NCBI GenBank assembly: GCA_035610365.1
Contig: CM069436.1
Coordinates: forward strand, 36,897,117 to 36,961,116
Direction of reading: 5' to 3'
Origin: Aquatica leii
Taxonomy: Eukaryota > Arthropoda > Insecta > Coleoptera > Lampyridae
DNA: 64,000 bases
The position numbers and the translations under genes are program-made. Under the pieces are notes generated by a model. It was given only the letters and a program-made list of their open reading frames with translations. It ran no database searches and had not been told where the DNA came from. Every line of letters starts with the position of its first letter. Within the stretch, counting starts at the first letter, position 1. Shown here one piece after another: positions 58,431-64,000 of the stretch.

Positions 58431-59200
58431 ATGTTATCTTTAAATGACATTCCGTTTGTGACCACAGCATTGAAAACAGCTCCGTTTGCTGTAATAACAA
58501 TTTTCTATAAAGTTATTTACGAAGTAGACGCTGACAGATTCAGCTGTGCAAGGTTAAAGGGCTTTAACGGTTTTCAATTCGAAATCGATTCCGATGAATA
58601 CAACTCAAAATTAAATTTTACATTCACTCTTTCAACGTGTGATTTAACATCCGTCGCTAACAACTTGAGGCTGAATTATAATCATACAAAAACAAAAATG
58701 GCCGAAAGGATTTGCAAGTCCTTAATGGATATTAAGAAATTACAACAAATTTCTTACAGAGCTAGTTAAACTGTTTGTACAAAGCGAACCAGGAATTGAT
58801 TCTTGGTCTTTGCTAAAGGAAATTTTGTTGAAAGAATTTGGTTTCAAACTAAACAGCGCATAGTTACATAAGATGCTAGCAGAACAAAAAATTAAAACGA
58901 ATGAATCTATAAACCAATATTTTTTGATTATGAAAGAATTAGCCTGTAGCCTGTACGTTAATTCGGTACGTCATAAAAGGAATAACGGAAAATACAAGTA
59001 ATAAAATTATCGTAATAGCAAAAGCTTTCACGGCCGGAATCTACACTAAAATAAAAATGTCTTCTGGGCTTAGACCGTGTCATTGTTGTTGTAACCGAAG
59101 TTGCCAACGTTTCGCTCACTTTCGTAAGGGGTTTCATTAAAGCATGTGGTAAATCGCAAAACTCAAACAAGCAACCGAAATCTAACTAAGAACTTCTTAA
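58431..59200 (+). pseudogene. gypsy gag (capsid) relic
   Basis: A 112-codon frame from 58431 (MLSLNDIPFVTTALKTAPFA ... AERICKSLMDIKKLQQISYR) is followed in shifted frames by LFVQSEPGIDSWSLLKEILL, KEFGFKLNSA, HKMLAEQKIKTNESINQYFL and IMKELA. These are typical of retrotransposon capsid proteins (LLxEF..K....E.h..LxxRK...ESh.eYhh.M). The ATG at 58431 is a plausible native start because untranslated-looking sequence precedes it. The capsid would have packaged element RNA; the present copy has several breaks. Confidence 0.6.
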
Positions 59201-59339
59201 AAGTTAGTTTATTCACTTGTGAAACAAGCCATAATCTAACTCTGAAAAAGTAAGAAAAAAACGACAACTTGAAAAAGCAAACGAAAATTATTGATTTTCG
59301 AGTTAGATTCCGGTTGCTTGTTTGAGTTTTTGCGATTTA
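59151..59339. repeat. Inverted repeat with 37-39 bp arms inside gypsy gag
   Basis: 59151-59187 (AAATCGCAAAACTCAAACAA, then GCAACCGAAATCTAACT) is repeated as its reverse complement at 59301-59339 with two differences. The arms surround about 113 bp of A-rich sequence. It separates capsid from nucleocapsid and interrupts the gag frame. Confidence 0.85.
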
Positions 59340-59359
59340 TCTCACGCGCTCTTACAAAG

Positions 59360-59865
59360 ATGCCTTTTAAAACAAGTACTGAAGGAAGCACGAGGAATAC
59401 ACAAATAAGATGCTTTAATTGCGGTTCACAAGAACATAAATGGAATGATTGCAGATCAAAAAAATTAGACACCAAATGTTTTAAATGCAATCGATTTGGA
59501 CACAAAGGCTTAGAACAAAGCAGGACAAGACGCCAGCAAGAGTCAATAATATTCACAGCAATTTTAACAAGATACACAAACAGGTGGCAATTAATGGGGT
59601 AGACGTAAAAATGTTAGTCGACACCGGCAGTCAAGTAACAATAATTAGAAAAATGATGCACCGATCTGTTTGTTTGCTATCGCTGAGTAAATCCTGTCTG
59701 TCGTTAAATGATTTTGTAAAATTAAGCGTCAAGATCAATGGCTCCTTTTGTGCAACAATACGTATTAATAATGATGAATTTTTGGCAGCAATCCATGTTG
59801 TTTCAGACGACTTAATGAATGTATGTGGAATAATTGGTAACGACTTTGTCAAGCTGACGTATTAA
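59360..59865 (+). pseudogene. gypsy nucleocapsid and protease
   Basis: From ATG 59360 (MPFKTSTEGSTRN) comes a perfect CCHC zinc knuckle CFNCGSQEHKWNDC. A second knuckle follows, CFKCNRFGHKG, whose fourth ligand is lost. After a frameshift near 59515 the aspartic protease follows: NGVDVKMLVDTGSQVTIIRK (active Asp in DTG), then FVKLSVKINGSFCATIRINN and VCGIIGNDFVKLTY, ending at 59865. In the intact family these are parts of the Gag-Pol precursor. The protease frame itself is uninterrupted over about 90 codons. Confidence 0.75.
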
Positions 59866-60009
59866 TAACTAAATATGAGGTTAAAATTTCAAAGTCGAAA
59901 GAAGAAAATGTGACCACGGCATAGTAGAACTAGACGCAGACCCTAATGCAACCGAAGACGCACAAGAAAAAAGATTTGACATGATTAGAACGTGCAAACC
60001 AAAAAAAAA

Positions 60010-60850
60010 TGAAAACTACTAACCTTGAAAAGAAGCTGGTCGTAAAACACGATGAGCCGATAACGTGTAATTCAAAGCGATTACTTTTTGCAGAACGTGA
60101 GATTATCGACAATCAACTCGCGGAATGACTCAAAGACGGTATAATCGAAGAGAATTGGTCGGAGTATTCAAGTTTGACTGTAGTTGTTAAGAAGAAAGAC
60201 GGATCACCACGTATTTGTATAGACTAGCTTCGTTTAAACAAGATACTCGTTAAAGATCACTATGCATTGCCATTGATAAAAGATATATTAGATAACTTAC
60301 AAAATTCAAAAATATTTTGCATTATAAACTTAAAAAACGGTTTTAAAAAAGTTATTTAAACGACTGTTTCCGTCTCGTTTACTATGCGAGTAAGAAAACA
60401 ACAAAACCTGAAAGAAAATACATAAGTTATCACCGATTGCGAAGCATTTCAAAAAACCATGTTTAAGAATTATCTAACACCAAGAGTGGCAGACTGGGCA
60501 ATGACGCTTGAGGAATATGACTATACATTCGAAGTTCGTCCTGGTAAGAGAATAAAGTACGTCGGTGATCTAAATCAATATCCTATAAATATGATTTAGA
60601 CTGAAACCACAATAGATAAAATACGAAGGTCACAAGATTTAGACTCCGAAGTAATGGCAATCAAACAAATTTTAAAAAATAGAACGTATGAAAAGTATTT
60701 GACAAAAAATTACATCCTGTATAAGCTTGAAGAGGATAAAAAGCTCTTAGTTGTGCCAAAGACGATGCAAATAGAATTAATACAACAAGTACATAATGGC
60801 GGACATTTAAGTAAGACAAATGTAAAAAGGGCGTGTACTAGTGTACGCAT
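60010..60850 (+). pseudogene. gypsy RT start, RNase H end and integrase zinc finger
   Basis: 60040-60360 in shifting frames: KDGIIEENWSEYSS, LTVVVKKKDGSPRICID, LRLNKILVKDHYALPLIKDI, LDNLQNSKIFCIINLKNGF. The residue before LKNGF, usually the first catalytic Asp of RT, is Asn here. About 250 residues including the YxDD box are then missing. The sequence resumes at 60450 with the RNase H end (RVADWAMTLEEYDYTFEVRP, then GKRIKYVGDLNQYP) and at 60654-60853 with the integrase N-terminus, ending in its zinc-finger His pair (QQVHNGGHLSKTNVKR). The next residues are cut off by the inserted MITE. Confidence 0.75.
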
Positions 60851-61124
60851 GTAAGAAGTGAAACTTCTTTATGGCCTTATTTTTCGCAAAATGATCTACA
60901 TGCAACTTTTCAGAAATTGGTTAAATAAAGTTAAATTAGATAAAGTTTAAACAAAAGGATTTTATTATCATAGACATGAATACAAATAACCGATTGCGCC
61001 ACGAAGGCTGATATTTGATGATTTTGTAGAATTTGTGGAGTATTACAACAACAATTGATCGTATCTTATAGCAACGTTTTTACCGTGTACCTTATAACCA
61101 TCCGTTTTGTGACCTATAGTATGT

Positions 61125-61144
61125 GCCTCCGTGGCGCAATCGAC

Positions 61145-61181
<37 letters not shown>

Positions 61182-61198
61182 GAGCCCACCCGGGGGCG
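61125..61198 (+). tRNA. tRNA-Asn (anticodon GTT)
   Basis: 74 bases fold as a cloverleaf: acceptor GCCTCCG with CGGGGGC, discriminator G at 61198, anticodon stem TTCGG/CCGAA with loop CTGTTAA and anticodon GTT at 61159-61161, and T arm GGTTCGAGCCC (box B, 61177-61187). It closely matches eukaryotic tRNA-Asn. In the D loop, positions usually GG read GA (AATCGACTAGC), so the second G, which pairs with the T-loop C in the elbow, is changed. It delivers asparagine at AAC/AAU codons if functional. A pol III terminator follows. Confidence 0.92.
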
Positions 61199-61201
61199 AA
61201 C

Positions 61202-61206
61202 TTTTT
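61202..61206 (+). terminator. Pol III T-run terminator
   Basis: TTTTT begins four bases after the tRNA, the normal RNA polymerase III stop signal. Confidence 0.75.
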
Positions 61207-61589
61207 ATTTATTTTACTACCTTTGAACACCTTGTACAATTTGTATTTATTTAAAAATATTTTAGAATTTTATAATAAATAATTCCACCCAAGTATTAGA
61301 AAAATAAATATAATTACTTACTTTTGTTAAAAATCCACTGGAATTAGAATTAAAATAAAGACTTTGATTTTGTTGATCACTTTAATATTTATATTATTTA
61401 TAACGTCACTATTACGTTTTAGAAAAAAAAAGATGGCGCGTAACGGAATAATGTTACGCGTAACCGAAAAAAAAATGTGACGCGTAAAATATGACGGTAA
61501 ATTTTTTTCCAACGCCGATAAAAAAGTTTCACTTCAAAAACTACTATTTTTTTAAATCTAAAGTAAAAGGTAGAAAAATGTGTTACTAG

Positions 61590-61850
61590 CTGTGTTAGGT
61601 GCATCCTAGTAAATCGTAGACGGTGGAAGCAAGAAGGTTATCTGCACCCACTTATAAAAGAAGAGGTTCCTTTACACACATACCACCTTAACTATTTGGA
61701 ACCCATAGAGTCAACCAATAAGAACTACAAGCATATTCTAGTCGTTGTCGATTCTTTTACGAAGTTCGTATGGTTATATCCAACCAAATCAACTACTGCA
61801 GCTGAAATAATAATGAAACTAGAGTTGCAAAAGAAGACGTTTGTTTTATC
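61590..61850 (+). pseudogene. gypsy integrase zinc Cys pair and core start
   Basis: Plus strand reads CVRCILVNRRRWKQEGYLHP, then a shift, then PIESTNKNYKHILVVVDSFT, KFVWLYPTKSTTAAEIIMKL and ELQKKTF. This is the zinc-finger Cys pair followed by the first half of the integrase core. The usual (L)DHxGP Asp motif reads YHLNYLEPIE, so the first catalytic Asp is lost (Asn in NYLEP). Sequence after KKTF no longer matches, marking the truncation near 61850. Confidence 0.75.
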
Positions 61851-63780
61851 AATTAAAAATATAACAAAATCCAAATTAAAATAATTGTTGCTATGAATAA
61901 TAAATCGTTAACGTTAATTATCTATTATTTTTTTTTGAAAATTTCATAGTAGTAGCAAAGCATGCAATTAAGTCTCATAAGTATTTTAAACGTATAAACG
62001 ATTATTTTTTTTTATTTCAAACAGTACTATTCTGGTTAAGTGTTTGCAATAACATAATTAAACTGTTAATGAGAGCTTTAATACTTACTAAACTTTTTTT
62101 AGTATTTACCACAAACGTGAATTATAGAAATTAACGTGGTATACCAGTTTTTACAAAAATGTTAAATTTATTTCAGTTGTCGCTATTAGTATAAACGGAG
62201 TTAGGAATGAATTAAACAAAATTGAAACAATTGGAAATTAGAAACTAGTTGCAGAGTAAATTAAAGGTTTCATTATTAAAAGATACTATAAACAAGGCAT
62301 CATATAATAAAGCTTTTAAATTTATTTTAAAGAAGTGCTATTGCAACGTTTTCTTGGTTTGTACTTTACTTTATTTCCGACTTTATTTTGACAGTTTGTG
62401 ATAGAAGCTGTTGCGGAGTTGCTTGTGATCGGTATAACATTACATCTGTCAAAATAAGAGACTTTTATTAAAGCATCCTTGCTTGTATTTAATTTATCTA
62501 ATCCATTTTGAATAAACAATAGACAATACACGTACACACAATTATAAGTTAACGCAAAATCAACTGCCTGGTAAACTATTTTAAAAATACGATCAACAAA
62601 GGAAATTTGAAAGTTTCTTACTTTCGATTTTAAAACTATGTTTTTAAATATTTTCTAATTACTCAATCACGTATTACATACAATACTATAAAAACAGTTT
62701 TAGTTATATATATATAAAAAAAAAAAAATTAAACTTATATCTTCTTCTTCTTCTTTTAGCATTTATTAGTTAAGTTTTTTCTAGTTTTTGTTTTTTGATT
62801 ATACAAAAGTTTTTCACCTTAAAGCTTTTTTTTGTCTTTTTTTTTTAGGCGCTTATTTTGGTTTTAGTTATTGTTCTACTCTCATATTTCTTTCACATCT
62901 TGTTTATATTGTCCTTTCTCTTTGTTTTCATGCATTTTCTCATAAAATTTAATTCTTCTTTTTCTGTGGTCATATTTCTGCACTTTAATAAACTATTTTT
63001 GTAACAACACGCTAAAAAATATAATTTTGTTCCCTAACTAATATTGGATTGTCTTAGTAACGCTAAATTTATTTCTTCTTTTGGTATTAAAATCGCTTAT
63101 TAGCAGATACCTTTATTGAAATCAAATCAAATCTAAGCAGTACATCGTTTTTACATTACCATGTAGTTAGTTATTCAATTTTTCTTTAAAAACGTTTTAC
63201 ATTTAATTAGACTAATGATTTCAATAAAGTTTTTCAAATTATTAAAAATGGTTCAGTGTTAGCGCTTATTTTGTCGTGTGCTGATTTTAGCATCCCGTTT
63301 ACAGTTCAGACAAATGCTTTTGATACTGATCTTGGTTCAGTTTAGTTCAGCTTATTAGTAGTAAAAACCGCGTCTACTTTTATAATAGTAAGTTGTTTAC
63401 TAAATTTTAACGCAAGTATTCGATTACCAAAATTAGCGGATAGCTGTTCTTTGGTTTATTTTACGTTTTATTTTTTTGTCTAGCGTTTTTACCGATATTT
63501 AACTTTGATTTAAGTTTATGCAATTTTTATATATTTACAAATTGTTATTTTTGTCTAGTTTACCTTTTTTTATTATTTTAGCAAAAATATTTAAATGTTA
63601 CATTTTGGCAAAAAATTGTTTATTTTGCAGCTAAACAATAGGATATTTTATTGTGGTATAAAATTTTTCAAACATTTTTAAGGTTTAGTTTTCAAACTGA
63701 AAACAAAAAATATTTTGAAAAAGGTGACTAAATGATAAAAAAAATGTCAAAAATCTATATTCATCAGTAACTCGGTAATT
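61851..63780. other. AT-rich spacer with simple repeats
   Basis: No gene seen. Contains a TA/A run (62707-62730) and a CTT microsatellite (CTTCTTCTTCTTCTTTT near 62742). Confidence 0.55.
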
Positions 63781-64000
63781 AGTAGATATAAAATGTATTA
63801 TTTTTCAATCTGGGGTTAAATTAAAAAAAAATTAATTTTTGAATAAACTTTGATTCAAATTAATTTTAAAGGTTAATTTGTATTAATTTAATAGAGGTAC
63901 ATTAGTAGATATAAAATGTATTATTTTTTAATTTGGAGTTAAATTGAAAAAAAAATTAATTTTTGAATAAATTTTGATTAAAATTTGGTAGTGTTTGAAT
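63781..64000. repeat. 123-bp tandem repeat running off the window
   Basis: AGTAGATATAAAATGTATTA at 63781 recurs at 63904, and the following about 95 bp match well (ATTAATTTTTGAATAAA). The second unit is cut by the window end, so this may be the edge of a longer array. Confidence 0.75.

Larger units (their letters stand above)
60855..61535. mobile_element. MITE-like element carrying a tRNA-Asn gene, inserted in gypsy integrase
   Basis: 681 bp bounded by inverted ends GAAGTGAAACTTCTTTAT (60855-60872) and, reversed, GAAGTGAAACTTTTTTAT (to 61535), one mismatch in 18. It lies within the gypsy integrase, between the zinc-finger His pair (to 60843) and the Cys pair (CVRC, about 61596). Near its right end short words such as TTACGCGTAAC repeat (61430-61490). 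The only gene-like content is the tRNA. No clear target duplication is visible, and about 60 bp to its right are also not gypsy-like, so the true limits may be slightly wider. Confidence 0.6.
58431..61850 (+). mobile_element. Ty3/gypsy LTR retrotransposon relic
   Basis: Gag, nucleocapsid, protease, part of RT, the end of RNase H and integrase follow each other on the plus strand in Ty3/gypsy order. Most of RT, including the active-site box, is deleted, and the integrase is split by another element. Homology stops near 61850 in the middle of the integrase core. Neither LTR was identified. No env-like gene. Confidence 0.8.

Noticed and set aside
61327..61604. Overlapping minus-strand frames near the MITE's right end
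   Set aside because: They are made of the element's CG-word repeats and poly-A/T and appear to be non-coding terminal sequence.
1..64000. CRISPR arrays, bacterial operons, riboswitches and phage genes
   Set aside because: None seen; the sequence is eukaryotic in all recognisable respects.

Overview
The window is visibly AT-rich eukaryotic DNA. It looks like an insect genome: GT-AG-type splice signals, a eukaryotic tRNA-Asn gene, and a transposon community typical of arthropods (BEL/Pao, Ty3/gypsy, Ty1/copia, Penelope, hAT, piggyBac, MULE, Tc1/mariner DD35E and DD41D). The order or species cannot be fixed from the sequence. No complete host protein-coding gene is recognisable. Nearly everything that can be named is a mobile element, from one very young copy to heavily decayed relics. 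The rest is long AT-rich spacer.

Left part (1-17.5 kb): a ZBED5-like hAT relic (1-510). A second hAT (1640-4795) is interrupted by a 5'-truncated Penelope element carrying a GIY-YIG endonuclease. An old BEL/Pao element on the minus strand (about 5472-10880) keeps eroded LTRs and a tRNA-Tyr-type primer site, and a second BEL integrase fragment points the other way (10960-11740). Then come a possible isolated host exon (13417-13541), a small minisatellite (15711-15905) and a piggyBac relic with one preserved end (16307-17457).

Middle (17.5-42 kb): AT-rich spacer with three short GC-rich islands, a copia relic (22978-25104) and a MULE transposase (25943-27124) whose FLYWCH finger may lie 12 kb upstream (39243-39476). 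Between those two lies a pair of inverted copies (28939-30739 and 37045-39327) of a repeat unit encoding a poorly characterised GQNRN-motif protein. The spacer of that pair holds a Tc1-type DD35E transposase whose helix-turn-helix appears split by a 1.7 kb intron, plus a palindromic repeat. A Penelope reverse transcriptase relic follows (39600-41110).

Right part (42-64 kb): a nearly intact BEL/Pao retrotransposon (42329-48859) with 338-bp LTRs, ATAAC target duplications and one in-frame stop. Next are a Tc1 scrap, an internally deleted hAT with a perfect 8-bp duplication (51924-53026) sitting inside a possible older inverted-repeat element, and a second Penelope tail (54927-55033). These are followed by a DD41D mariner (55190-56619), a piggyBac relic and a decayed Ty3/gypsy element (58431-61850). 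The gypsy integrase is split by a MITE-like element (60855-61535) that carries a tRNA-Asn gene. The window ends in a 123-bp tandem repeat that may continue outside.

The genes do not form a pathway; each serves, or once served, the mobility of its own element. The observations most worth follow-up are the tRNA-bearing MITE, the hammerhead-like Penelope tails, the intron-split DD35E transposase, and the inverted GQNRN repeat with its neighbouring FLYWCH exon.
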